DNA from: an uncultured Saprospiraceae bacterium
Lineage (GTDB): Bacteria > Bacteroidota > Bacteroidia > Chitinophagales > Saprospiraceae
DNA length: 55,001 nucleotides
Direction of reading: 5' to 3'
Assembly (NCBI GenBank): GCA_938018185.1
Contig: CALIIW010000219.1
Location: forward strand, 1-55,001
A program made the translations under genes and the position numbers. Every line of letters begins with the position of its first letter. The first letter of the stretch is position 1. This document shows, piece by piece, positions 36,329 through 44,925 of this stretch. The notes beneath the pieces were generated by a model. It made no database searches. It was given only the letters and a program-made list of their open reading frames with translations, and was not told the origin of the DNA.

Positions 36329-38533
36329 TTAATTTGTCCTACGTTGTAAATGAGCCATCGCAAACCTAATTTTATCGTAATCTATCTTTCCATCTAAGGC
36401 CTCAAATATATCTTTTAAATGTATTGGATCTTTCAAGGCTTTAACCACTTGTTGGATGACATCGAGCTCTTTATTAGAAATAAATTTATGTATGTCAATA
36501 TCTTCACCATTCTCATAAAGCGTTGCCAAATGTATCGTCACTGTTTTTTCTGCTATTCCACGCTCTTTTGCAATGTCAGGAACAGAGATTCCTCGCTGAT
36601 ATAAATCTAAAGAAATCTGTTGTGTTGCTCCTGCAACTTTTACGCCTGCCCTACCCTTTTCTAGCATGAAAGCTTTGATCTCCTGCTTGAAAGGCGCTCC
36701 GTAAAGAAACATTTTCCTTTCCCCCATACCAGAAACCTCGCTCATATCAAAATCATTAACAGGTTTTCTCTTAGCCATATCTTCAAGAGATTTATCTGTA
36801 AATATGATATATGGTGGAACCCCTTTCGCTTGAGCCAGTCGTCTACGCAAGGATCTCAAACGTTCGAATAATTCTTCTTGCAAAGTTTGGGTCTTAGATA
36901 TTCTCGGTGCAGAAGCTGCACGAGCTGCACGAGCTTTTTGCCTTTCTAGTTTTTTCTCAAGACTGGCTAACTGTATACTTCTATTTCCAAAAAGCACTTC
37001 TTTGCCTGCATTTGTAATACGCAAAACATTTTTTTGATCATAGGCAATTTCACATAAGCCGTTGTTTACAATCTGCTGAATGAAATATTGCCATTCATTT
37101 TGATTATGTTCTCTACCGGCTCCAAATGTTTTTATCTTATCATAGCCCCGATTGTAAATCTCTTTCTTGCCAGAACCTCTTAAAACATCAATCAACATAC
37201 TAACGCCTACTCTTTCATTCATTCTTGTCAAAGCAGAAAGCGCCTTTTGCGCAATTATATCTCCGTTTATATATTCTGGTGGGTTGATGCATACATCACA
37301 ATTGCCACAATTTTCATTAAGGTCCTCACCAAAATAATTTAAAAGAACTTTTCTTCTACAAATTTGGGATTCTGCATATTGCATGATCCGATCTAACTTG
37401 GATAATTTAAGCTCTAAATTTTCTCCTCCATTTTTTGTGAAAATATCTCTAAAAACTGTAAAGTCTCTATAACTATAAAACATCAAGGCTTCAGCATTGG
37501 CACCATCTCTTCCTGCTCTACCAATCTCCTGATAATATCCCTCCACATTTTGCGGGAGATTATAATGGATGACCCATCTGACATTCGATTTATCTATTCC
37601 CATGCCGAAGGCAATGGTTGCACATACTACTTGGATGTTATCATTTTGAAACTGATCTTGAACTTCAGATCTAGCTTCAGAAGGCATACCAGCATGATAA
37701 CACATTGCCTTAATCCCTTTAGCCTGAAGTCTATCAGCTACGTCTTCTGTATTCTTTCGACTCAAACAATAAACAATACCTACTTTGCTTTTTCTTTCTA
37801 GTATAAAAGACAAAATTTGCTCAATCCTTTTTTGCCCAGGCCTTACTTCTAAGGAAATGTTAGGTCTATCAAAGGAAGAGATATAAGTAGCAGGTTCTGT
37901 TAAATTTAATTGCTTGATAATATCTCGTCGTGTGATTTTATCTGCGGTAGCAGTAAGAGCAATTATTGGTGTATTTGGAAATCTGGCTTTTATTTGGGAT
38001 AATTTGGTGTATTCAGGTCTAAAGTCATGTCCCCATGAGGAGATACAATGAGCTTCATCCACTGCGAACATATTAATTTTTAAGCCTTTTATTTTTGTTA
38101 AAAAACCATCCGAGATTAATTTTTCAGGTGAGACATACAACAAATCCAATACGCCATTGCCAAAAGTCTCCAAGGTCTTCATGAATGCCTGTTTGGATAA
38201 GGATGAATTTAAGTAGGCTGCCTTGACCCCAATATCTTTTAAGCCATCAACTTGATCTCTCATTAAAGAGATTAATGGTGAAACGACAATGCAGGTCCCC
38301 TCCATCATGATAGCAGGTATTTGATAACAAATAGACTTACCACCACCTGTAGGCATTAAAACAACAGCATCCTTTCCAGAAAGAACTGTTTCGATGATGT
38401 CTTTTTGTTGGGGTCTGAAGGTGTTATACCCAAAAAACCTTTCTAATATGTCACTAGGTTGCTGCAAACTGTTGCTAATTGAATTTTGACTCGATAATAT
38501 TTCTGAATCCACAAGATATAGTTTAGTTCTCAA
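36329..38533 (-). CDS. recQ: ATP-dependent DNA helicase RecQ
   Basis: This 734-residue SF2 helicase has motifs in order: FRPQQKDII (motif 0), MPTGGGKSICYQ (Walker A), VDEAHCISSWGHDF (DEAH plus the aromatic-rich loop), ALTATAD (motif III), and YYQEIGRAGRDG (motif VI). A zinc-binding region follows with four Cys (CRRKVLLNYFGE to CGNCDVC), then a winged-helix RQC domain, an HRDC domain (about 555-620, LRSLRRRLAQAKGVPPYIIF) and a further helix-turn-helix tail (about 640-730, GISVPDIAKERGIAEKTVTIHL). It unwinds 3-prime to 5-prime DNA in repair and recombination. The extra C-terminal HTH module is common in Bacteroidota RecQ proteins. Confidence 0.95.
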   Translation of the reverse strand: MRTKLYLVDSEILSSQNSISNSLQQPSDILERFFGYNTFRPQQKDIIETVLSGKDAVVLMPTGGGKSICYQIPAIMMEGTCIVVSPLISLMRDQVDGLKDIGVKAAYLNSSLSKQAFMKTLETFGNGVLDLLYVSPEKLISDGFLTKIKGLKINMFAVDEAHCISSWGHDFRPEYTKLSQIKARFPNTPIIALTATADKITRRDIIKQLNLTEPATYISSFDRPNISLEVRPGQKRIEQILSFILERKSKVGIVYCLSRKNTEDVADRLQAKGIKAMCYHAGMPSEARSEVQDQFQNDNIQVVCATIAFGMGIDKSNVRWVIHYNLPQNVEGYYQEIGRAGRDGANAEALMFYSYRDFTVFRDIFTKNGGENLELKLSKLDRIMQYAESQICRRKVLLNYFGEDLNENCGNCDVCINPPEYINGDIIAQKALSALTRMNERVGVSMLIDVLRGSGKKEIYNRGYDKIKTFGAGREHNQNEWQYFIQQIVNNGLCEIAYDQKNVLRITNAGKEVLFGNRSIQLASLEKKLERQKARAARAASAPRISKTQTLQEELFERLRSLRRRLAQAKGVPPYIIFTDKSLEDMAKRKPVNDFDMSEVSGMGERKMFLYGAPFKQEIKAFMLEKGRAGVKVAGATQQISLDLYQRGISVPDIAKERGIAEKTVTIHLATLYENGEDIDIHKFISNKELDVIQQVVKALKDPIHLKDIFEALDGKIDYDKIRFAMAHLQRRTN

Positions 38534-38583
38534 AGAAATTTCTCAAGGTTAGGAATTTAATTAATTATTTAAAAATCAATTTT

Positions 38584-38613
38584 AAATTCGGTCGCTTTCG
38601 TTTGAAATTCGGT
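38584..38613. repeat. 9-bp direct repeat (AAATTCGGT) with 21-bp period in the recQ upstream region
   Basis: AAATTCGGT occurs at 38584-38592 and 38605-38613, exactly 21 bases apart, in the 104-base gap between the LytTR regulator stop and the recQ start. Two-turn spacing is the layout used by LytTR-type regulators, but the sequence differs from the repeat at 40424. Confidence 0.5.
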
Positions 38614-38637
38614 AATTATGAGTTAAACCGACATAAA

Positions 38638-39360
38638 CTATTTTCTTGACACTAGGTTTGTAAGGACATACTTTTTAATGAATTCTTCTTTATAAGAAGG
38701 CCCCAATGGAATCTCTGTTTTTCCAACAAGCATTTCATCTACATCGATTGTCTCTATTTGTCTGACCTGAACGATGTAAGATTTACTAACTCTAGCAAAG
38801 AGTTTTGAAGGGAGTTGTTTATGAATGGTTTTGATGTTCAAAGCTGTCATAATTTTAGCAGTATTGGTAAAAATCATGACATAATCTTTTAGGCCTTTGA
38901 TATATAGTACATCTTTGTAGTAGATCTTAACATACTTTCTTTCAGATTTTATATACATGAAAGTATCTTCATATGCTTCAATAATTGACTCTGGAGCTTG
39001 CTTAGCCTCCAAAATCTCTCTGACTTTATTTACAGCTTTTAGGAACCTATCAAATTTGATAGGCTTAACCAAATAATCAATCACATCTAATTCAAAGGCT
39101 TCTAATGCAAATTGTGGGTAAGCAGTAGTCAAAACAATCTGCTGTCTTGATTTTAATGTTTTGATAAAATCTATGCCATTTAATCCCGGCATTTCTATAT
39201 CAAGAAAAATGAGGTCAACTTCATTAGAACTTAACCAATCAGAAGCCAATATGGCGTTTTGAAATTCAGCCTTCTTTTCCAGAAATGGGATATCCTTGGC
39301 ATTGAGATCAATACCTTCTCGCCCAAACGGCTCGTCATCTATACATATATAGGTTATCAT
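38638..39360 (-). CDS. LytTR-family response regulator
   Basis: This 240-residue protein has a receiver domain (residues 1-120) with acidic residues D8 and D9, the phospho-acceptor Asp54 in LIFLDIEMPGLNG, the TTAYPQF switch motif and the VKPIKFDRFL Lys. A LytTR DNA-binding domain follows (about 140-235), with YIKSERKYVKIYYKDVLYIKGLKDYVMIF and the LFARVSKSYIV strand. Proteins of this type bind tandem direct repeats about two helical turns apart. The start overlaps the stop of the upstream sensor kinase as ATGA, so the two are translated together. Targets are unknown; a candidate tandem site lies upstream of the kinase gene (40424-40464). Confidence 0.94.
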   Translation of the reverse strand: MITYICIDDEPFGREGIDLNAKDIPFLEKKAEFQNAILASDWLSSNEVDLIFLDIEMPGLNGIDFIKTLKSRQQIVLTTAYPQFALEAFELDVIDYLVKPIKFDRFLKAVNKVREILEAKQAPESIIEAYEDTFMYIKSERKYVKIYYKDVLYIKGLKDYVMIFTNTAKIMTALNIKTIHKQLPSKLFARVSKSYIVQVRQIETIDVDEMLVGKTEIPLGPSYKEEFIKKYVLTNLVSRK

Positions 39361-40373
39361 CCTAAATCAATCTTTAGATTCACGAAATGTAAATCTCCTT
39401 CCTCTTTTATACTTAAGTTATGTTTATCAGGATACAATAAAGCCAACCTTCTTTTCACATTCTTTAACCCAATACCACCTTCTTTCGTCTCTGTCACACC
39501 TATATTGTTGACACATTCAAAGTCCAATTGATCATTTTCCAACTTAATAGTAATATTTAGGTTGTTTTTCACTTCACCTACTGTAAAACTATGCTTGAAA
39601 GCATTCTCAACAAAAGCAATCAGCAGTAGTGGGGAAATCTCTTTAAAATTTGGATCGCCATCTATTTTAAAGGTGACATTCAAATCAGAGCGTCTCATTT
39701 TTTCAAGCCCCAAATAATTTTCTATATAATCTATTTCCTTTTTCAAAGAAACCTTTTTATGATCCGCTTCATATATTTGATAGCGCATTAGATCAGATAA
39801 TTTCATTATGCTATCAGGTAAGTTTTCATCTTTTTTCTTTGACATCACATACAAACCATTCAATGTATTAAACATAAAATGCGGATTCACTTGATTTTTC
39901 AAAAATGCCAATTCTGTTTCCATTTGATTTTGTTTCATTTCGTCCATTTTCAAACGGTCTATAAAAAGGTGCTTTGACATTTTTATTGCGACCGCACATG
40001 CAACCATAGTGGTATTCAAGGTTAAATCTGACAAAATATATGATAACATATTAAAATCAGTATCTAGATAATTTTCAAATATCAAATATGTGAGTGAAAT
40101 AACTAATAGGACTGACTGAAGACTAAAAATCAAATAAAAAAAAGTCTTCCCCTTTAAAAGGAAAACTGGTATCAAAAAATAAAGATTAAACAGCACTGCA
40201 GTGATATCAAGTGGCATAATCTTAAATAAGTCATAATAGTCATCTAATGGAGGAGTCAAACCTAATAAAGAGATAAGTTCATCTAAATAGATAAAGCACC
40301 AAAACAGTATATGTCGAGGTATTTGATAGAATTTATCAAAAATAAACTTATAGATGAAGCTGTTTGAATCCAT
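39357..40373 (-). CDS. LytS/YehU-type sensor histidine kinase
   Basis: This 338-residue protein has about four membrane segments in the first 135 residues and no large periplasmic sensing domain. The cytoplasmic His-kinase domain has the H box LKNQVNPHFMFNTLNGLYVM with His165 as the phosphorylation site. The ATPase half is recognisable from LLLIAFVENAFKHSF (N box) and GIGLKNVKRRLALLY (G box). It pairs with the LytTR regulator, with a 4-base overlap. Its signal is unknown; the small membrane domain may sense the membrane state itself. Confidence 0.93.
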   Translation of the reverse strand: MDSNSFIYKFIFDKFYQIPRHILFWCFIYLDELISLLGLTPPLDDYYDLFKIMPLDITAVLFNLYFLIPVFLLKGKTFFYLIFSLQSVLLVISLTYLIFENYLDTDFNMLSYILSDLTLNTTMVACAVAIKMSKHLFIDRLKMDEMKQNQMETELAFLKNQVNPHFMFNTLNGLYVMSKKKDENLPDSIMKLSDLMRYQIYEADHKKVSLKKEIDYIENYLGLEKMRRSDLNVTFKIDGDPNFKEISPLLLIAFVENAFKHSFTVGEVKNNLNITIKLENDQLDFECVNNIGVTETKEGGIGLKNVKRRLALLYPDKHNLSIKEEGDLHFVNLKIDLG

Positions 40374-40380
40374 TGTTTGT

Positions 40381-40388
40381 CAAATATA
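40381..40388 (-). promoter_or_regulatory. Candidate -7 box (TATATTTG) for the kinase-regulator operon
   Basis: Minus-strand TATATTTG is a perfect TAnnTTTG match ending 8 bases before the ATG at 40373, so the transcript would be nearly leaderless. The direct repeats at 40424-40464 lie just upstream, where an activator would bind. Confidence 0.45.
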
Positions 40389-40423
40389 AAGCTAAAATAC
40401 CCCTCTTTCGGATACTTTGAAAT

Positions 40424-40464
40424 ATGCTAAGTATAATAAAACCCATGCTAAGTATAATAGAACC
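40424..40464. promoter_or_regulatory. Tandem direct repeat with 21-bp period, likely LytTR binding site
   Basis: ATGCTAAGTATAATAAAACC at 40424-40443 is repeated at 40445-40464 with one change (19 of 20 bases identical). The 21-base period, two helical turns, is the known arrangement for LytTR-domain regulators, which bind two direct repeats on one DNA face. It lies 51 bases upstream of the kinase ATG and 125 bases upstream of the M43 protease ATG (40589), so it could control either or both. Confidence 0.6.
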
Positions 40465-40588
40465 GTCGATTCCTAGAAAAACGCCCAAAACAGGTCACTT
40501 TTCCCCCTAAATTGTTGAAAAATAAGAAATACATGGTTAGACAAATACATTTTAAACCATATTTTTTTCACCAACTAAATCTTTTGAA

Positions 40589-42349
40589 ATGAAAAATGTA
40601 CTTAGATTTTCAGCAATAATTTTTACTTGTTTATTTATCCTAACATCTTGTAAGGATGATTTTGCAGATTTACCTACCGTAGAAGAAATAGAAAATGTAA
40701 AGACACATGATATTGTACACCGTAATTGTGGAACTGATAAACACATGGAATCCTTAATGGAAGATCCTGCATATAGAGAGGCACATGCCATTAAAATGAA
40801 AAATTTTGAAAAGATAAATTCAGAGATCTCTTCTAGAGGTGCGTGTAGTACACCTACTGTATTACCAATGGCAGTCCACTTTCAAGGCATTAGCAATCCG
40901 AATACAAGTTGCTTAATTGCTTTAGCACAATCGCAAATAGATATATTGAATAAAGATTACTCCGGAACAAATAGTGATATTTCAAAGTGGAATAATAATG
41001 CTTCAACTTACTTTCCTGGGATTAATAATGGAGAAGCATGCATTCAGTTTGCATTAGCAGATAAAAATCATCCTGCAGGTTTTGGATTATCTGATGGACA
41101 ATTGGCTGTTACAATTAATAAAACTACTGGTGACCAATCAAATGCTTGGAATGGTTATATAAATATTTTTGTTCAAGCTAATACAGGATTACTAGGTTAT
41201 TCTCCATTAGGAGGAAATGGAAACGGAGATGGTGTTGTAATAGATGCTAATGCTTTTGGTGCGGGTTCGGGTTGTGGAAGTATTAGCCCATCAGCTCCTT
41301 ATAATCTAGGAAGAACATTGACTCACGAATTAGGTCACTACTTATTATTAGATCACATTTGGGGAGGAGGCTGTGGCTCAGATGATGGTGTAGCGGATAC
41401 TCCAAATTCTCAAGATAGTCACTATGATTGTCCTTCATTGGGAATAAAAACATGCAACTCTAATGACATGTTTATGAATTACATGGATTACGTAAATGAT
41501 GCTTGCATGTATATGTTCAGTGCAGGTCAAGCAAGTAGAATGGAGAATTATGTAAATTCTAGTTTGCAAAATGTAGTGTCAAAAGCAGCATCAGTTATAT
41601 CAGGAAACAATAACGGAGGAGGTACCGGAACAGATCCTGATCCAGAACCGGAACCAGTGTCATGTGAAAGACCTACACAAGTAAGTAGCTCTGTCTTAAC
41701 AAGTAGCTCTGTAAAAATTACATTACCTGCAGAGGATGGTGCAATCAAATATAGAATTAGATACAGAAAAGTTGGAACAAGCTCATGGACGGTTAGAAAT
41801 TTCATTTCGCCTCCTTACACTATTACAGGTTTGACTGCAAATAAATCATATGACTATCAAGTACGTGTGCAATGCCCACAAGGATGGACTAGTTTTTCTG
41901 CAAAGAAAAGATTTACCACAGCAGGATCTAATCCAACACCAACAGGATGTACGAAGAACTTGGTTACGCTATTGCTAACTTTAGATGAATATGGTTCAGA
42001 AACATCATGGGAATTAGAAAAGAATTCTAATGGTAATATTATTGCAAAAGGGGGACCTTACCAAGATGGACAAAATGGCAAACTGATTGAGAAAGATCTT
42101 TGTATTCCTGATGGTTGTTATACCCTATATATAGATGATGCATATGGTGATGGAATCTGCTGTAGTTATGGAGATGGATCCTTGGAACTATTAGATAAAG
42201 ATGGCTATATCATTGGTGAATCAAATGGCAATTTTGGAACATATGATTACATTGACTTTTGTGTAGAAAACAATGTTTTTAGCGCTAAAGCGAATAGAAC
42301 AGATTTAAACATCAAAGCAAATGATGGATCTAAAATACAATTTAACTAA
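40589..42349 (+). CDS. M43-type (pappalysin-like) zinc metalloprotease lipoprotein
   Basis: This 586-residue exported protein has a lipoprotein signal: residues 1-20 are hydrophobic and end in LTSC, so Cys21 would be lipidated. The M43 catalytic domain (about 85-330) has HELGHYLLLDH with His246, Glu247, His250 and His256 of the HExxHxxxxxH motif (Leu stands in the position where Gly is common), and the Met-turn FMNYMDY. After an acidic Pro linker (DPDPEPEP) come a fibronectin-III domain (about 355-440) and a C-terminal domain with DDAYGDGICCSYGDGS, a Cys/Asp-rich pattern of exported proteins in this phylum. M43 proteases cut extracellular peptides; the target is unknown. Confidence 0.92.
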   Translation: MKNVLRFSAIIFTCLFILTSCKDDFADLPTVEEIENVKTHDIVHRNCGTDKHMESLMEDPAYREAHAIKMKNFEKINSEISSRGACSTPTVLPMAVHFQGISNPNTSCLIALAQSQIDILNKDYSGTNSDISKWNNNASTYFPGINNGEACIQFALADKNHPAGFGLSDGQLAVTINKTTGDQSNAWNGYINIFVQANTGLLGYSPLGGNGNGDGVVIDANAFGAGSGCGSISPSAPYNLGRTLTHELGHYLLLDHIWGGGCGSDDGVADTPNSQDSHYDCPSLGIKTCNSNDMFMNYMDYVNDACMYMFSAGQASRMENYVNSSLQNVVSKAASVISGNNNGGGTGTDPDPEPEPVSCERPTQVSSSVLTSSSVKITLPAEDGAIKYRIRYRKVGTSSWTVRNFISPPYTITGLTANKSYDYQVRVQCPQGWTSFSAKKRFTTAGSNPTPTGCTKNLVTLLLTLDEYGSETSWELEKNSNGNIIAKGGPYQDGQNGKLIEKDLCIPDGCYTLYIDDAYGDGICCSYGDGSLELLDKDGYIIGESNGNFGTYDYIDFCVENNVFSAKANRTDLNIKANDGSKIQFN

Positions 42350-42370
42350 AAGGTAGAAATACTTTTTAAT

Positions 42371-42409
42371 AAAAATCCTTCAATAATATTCAATTATTGA
42401 GGGATTTTT
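42371..42409 (+). terminator. Intrinsic terminator after the M43 gene
   Basis: AAAAATCCTTCAATAA (42371-42386) pairs with TTATTGAGGGATTTTT (42394-42409) over 16 bp with one T-G pair and a 7-base loop, followed by a T-rich stretch. It should stop transcription from the M43 gene, so the genes beginning at 42524 are probably a separate unit. Confidence 0.85.
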
Positions 42410-42523
42410 GCTTTTAAAAACGAATAGATGCAGCGAAATGGGTGTATTTCGCTATTAGTAATAGATAGGGATTCAATCCTTTCTAGTTTTGAGAATAATT
42501 TTCTTATTTTAAAAGAAAAACGC

Positions 42524-44332
42524 GTGCTTAAACACCTATTTTACCTACTGCTAATCTTTTCTCTGTTCAATTCTTGTAAGAGAGATAATCTAGATGATTC
42601 GTTAATTCTTTCAGAATTAACTGAAGATCCACAAATAGTTAACAATGGGTCCCTATTTGGAAAAGTAGTTGATGAACAAATGAATCCGATTGGTGGTGTA
42701 AGAATTAGTACGGCTGAAAGTATTCAGCTTAGTGATGAATTTGGATTTTTTCAAATCACCAATGAACGTTTTAATAGAAAAGGATTTCAAATCGACTTTG
42801 AAAAATCAGGATACTTTAAAAATTCAAAACAAGTTTTTAGTACAGGACACACTACCGATAATACAATAGTGACTTTAATAAAAAAGGAAGAAGTTCAACT
42901 CATTAACAACAATCAACCTAAAGTTATAAAAACATCTAATGATATCAGTGTCACAATTCCAGCAGATGGTTTTAAAACAATTGATGATGAAGCGTATCAA
43001 GGTGAAGTCTATTTTTACACAAAATGGCTAAGTAATAATAGTGATGAATTTTTAGAAATCATTCCGGGAAATCTCTCAGGCTTGACTCATGATCAGAAAG
43101 ATGTTGGTATTAAAAGTTTAGGCGTTCTATTAATGAAAGCCGAAACCCTTGGTGGTGAAAGTTTATCCTTATTGGAAAATAAGGAGCTTCTTGTATCTAT
43201 CCCCAATATTGTATTAAACACAAATGAACTTCCTATTTCAAATCCAACGTGGACTCTAAATGATGATTTTGACAATTGGATAGAAGGCGATGAAGCTGTA
43301 CTACTTTCAAATAGTTATGAAATCAAGGTTAAAAATCTAAACTACCTAACCCTTGGCGAGTCTTATGAGCAAGTCTACATATATGGGCAACTGGTTTCTA
43401 AAGATATCAACAACGATAAAAAATCTGTACCCTCATCTAAAGTAATGATAACTGATAGAGAGGGAACTCAATTAACATATGACATTACGGATAATGAGGG
43501 TAATTTTTCTGCGCTCATCCCGCGTAATGAACTAAACCAAATTCACATTTTTGATCAATGCAACAATAATGTTGAGACACAAGAATTGATGAATTTTGAA
43601 TCAGATAAAAACTTAGAAGAGTTTATTGTAAATATAAATTCTAGCAGTAGTTCTATTATTGGATCGCTTTATGATTGCAATGGCTTCGTTATTGAAAATG
43701 CGGCATGTTTAATTGAAAATGGAAATCAAACTATTGCCATAAAATTAGAACAGAATGAAAATTTTGTTCTCAATATTTTTGACTGTAATACGAATGATTT
43801 GAATTTTCATTTTGTTGACCTAGACAACAAGGCTCAAACTGAAAATTTTGTACGACCAAGAGAGACTTACATCAATTGCAATGAGGTAACTATCTGTGAA
43901 TATGAAATGCAAAGCTCTGTCTCATTTTTGATTGAAGGAAATACATTTACCTTTGATAATGTTGAGCTAAATGAAGATAAGGTGAATAACATTCTAGTTG
44001 TAAGAATTCCAATGGAGCTTGATCCTTCTAAAGCTCATTTTGTAATTCGTTTGCCAACAATTGAAGGCAATTATACAAATGAAGAATATCTTCAATTGAT
44101 TCAATTAGATAATTCGGCAAATGTAAATTCAGACGAAGATCCATTATACTATCGTACAATTTGTTTAAATCAAGACACGCATTGTGATGTTTCTTTAAGC
44201 ATTACAAAAGTTGAAGAACATTTGATAGAAGGAAATTTTATAGGAACTTTAGATTTTGAGGTTGATTACCCAGGTAATGAAGTAGAAAAAGAAAGCCATA
44301 ACATAAGTTGTACGTTTTCTATAAGTAGATGA
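42524..44332 (+). CDS. Large lipoprotein with carboxypeptidase-like regulatory domain
   Basis: I start this at the GTG 42524, giving VLKHLFYLLLIFSLFNSCKRD, a clear lipoprotein signal with the lipidated Cys at residue 18; the ATG at 42428 would put 32 unrelated residues in front. The mature protein (about 600 residues) begins with a carboxypeptidase regulatory-like domain (FGKVVDEQMNPIGGVRISTAES ... DEFGFFQI). A second copy of this domain type lies near the middle (VPSSKVMITDREGTQLTYDITDNEGNFSALIPRNEL), with further beta-rich segments after it. I do not recognise the rest. It is 56 bases ahead of a sigma factor gene and probably belongs to that unit, suggesting an envelope role. Confidence 0.75.
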   Translation: MLKHLFYLLLIFSLFNSCKRDNLDDSLILSELTEDPQIVNNGSLFGKVVDEQMNPIGGVRISTAESIQLSDEFGFFQITNERFNRKGFQIDFEKSGYFKNSKQVFSTGHTTDNTIVTLIKKEEVQLINNNQPKVIKTSNDISVTIPADGFKTIDDEAYQGEVYFYTKWLSNNSDEFLEIIPGNLSGLTHDQKDVGIKSLGVLLMKAETLGGESLSLLENKELLVSIPNIVLNTNELPISNPTWTLNDDFDNWIEGDEAVLLSNSYEIKVKNLNYLTLGESYEQVYIYGQLVSKDINNDKKSVPSSKVMITDREGTQLTYDITDNEGNFSALIPRNELNQIHIFDQCNNNVETQELMNFESDKNLEEFIVNINSSSSSIIGSLYDCNGFVIENAACLIENGNQTIAIKLEQNENFVLNIFDCNTNDLNFHFVDLDNKAQTENFVRPRETYINCNEVTICEYEMQSSVSFLIEGNTFTFDNVELNEDKVNNILVVRIPMELDPSKAHFVIRLPTIEGNYTNEEYLQLIQLDNSANVNSDEDPLYYRTICLNQDTHCDVSLSITKVEEHLIEGNFIGTLDFEVDYPGNEVEKESHNISCTFSISR

Positions 44333-44388
44333 TAAAAAATTGAATTGTAACCAACAAACACCATTTAGTTAACATAGTAAACTAATTT

Positions 44389-44925
44389 TTGGACGAGAAA
44401 ACCATTATAATAGGCTGCCAAAAGCAATTGCCAAAGTATCAAAGAGAACTTGTACACAAGTACTCCCCTATGCTATTGACTGTTGCTAGAAGATATGCTT
44501 ATGATAAATCTTATGCCAAAGACATATTACAAGAAGCCTTGGTTAAAATTCTAAAGAGCATTGTCAAATATGAAGAGATGGGTTCTTTTGAAGCTTGGAT
44601 AAGAAAAATAGTAATCCATACAGCTTTAAAATATTTTGATAAAAGCTCCTTTAAAAAAGAGTTTTCTGGTTTGGACAATGTTAAACCGACAAATGATATT
44701 CCTAGTGCGTTTTTAAAAATGGATGTGGAATACTTAATGAATCATATTAACAAACTACCTATTGGATATAATCAAGTATTTAACCTGTATGCCATAGAAG
44801 GATATAGTCACCAAGAAATTGGTAAGATGCTAAATATTGGAGAAAGCACATCAAGATCACAACTGGCAAGAGCAAGAAAATTATTACAAGCTCAAATTTT
44901 GAAAGCGCAAAAGCAAACAGCATGA
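44389..44925 (+). CDS. ECF-type RNA polymerase sigma factor
   Basis: This 178-residue protein has the two ECF sigma regions. Region 2 is at about 20-85 (LVHKYSPMLLTVARRYAYDKSYAKDILQEALVKIL with the usual acidic core recognition residues). Region 4 is at about 120-175 (LPIGYNQVFNLYAIEGYSHQEIGKMLNIGESTSRSQLARARKLL, a helix-turn-helix for the -35 element). The start is a TTG at 44389, with no better ATG nearby. Its last four bases overlap the ATG of the next gene (44922), a common layout for a sigma factor and its regulator. Targets are unknown. Confidence 0.93.
   Translation: MDEKTIIIGCQKQLPKYQRELVHKYSPMLLTVARRYAYDKSYAKDILQEALVKILKSIVKYEEMGSFEAWIRKIVIHTALKYFDKSSFKKEFSGLDNVKPTNDIPSAFLKMDVEYLMNHINKLPIGYNQVFNLYAIEGYSHQEIGKMLNIGESTSRSQLARARKLLQAQILKAQKQTA

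Noticed and set aside
42428..42523. Upstream ATG adding 32 residues to the lipoprotein before the sigma factor
   Set aside because: The added residues bury the lipoprotein signal; the GTG at 42524 places the Cys correctly.
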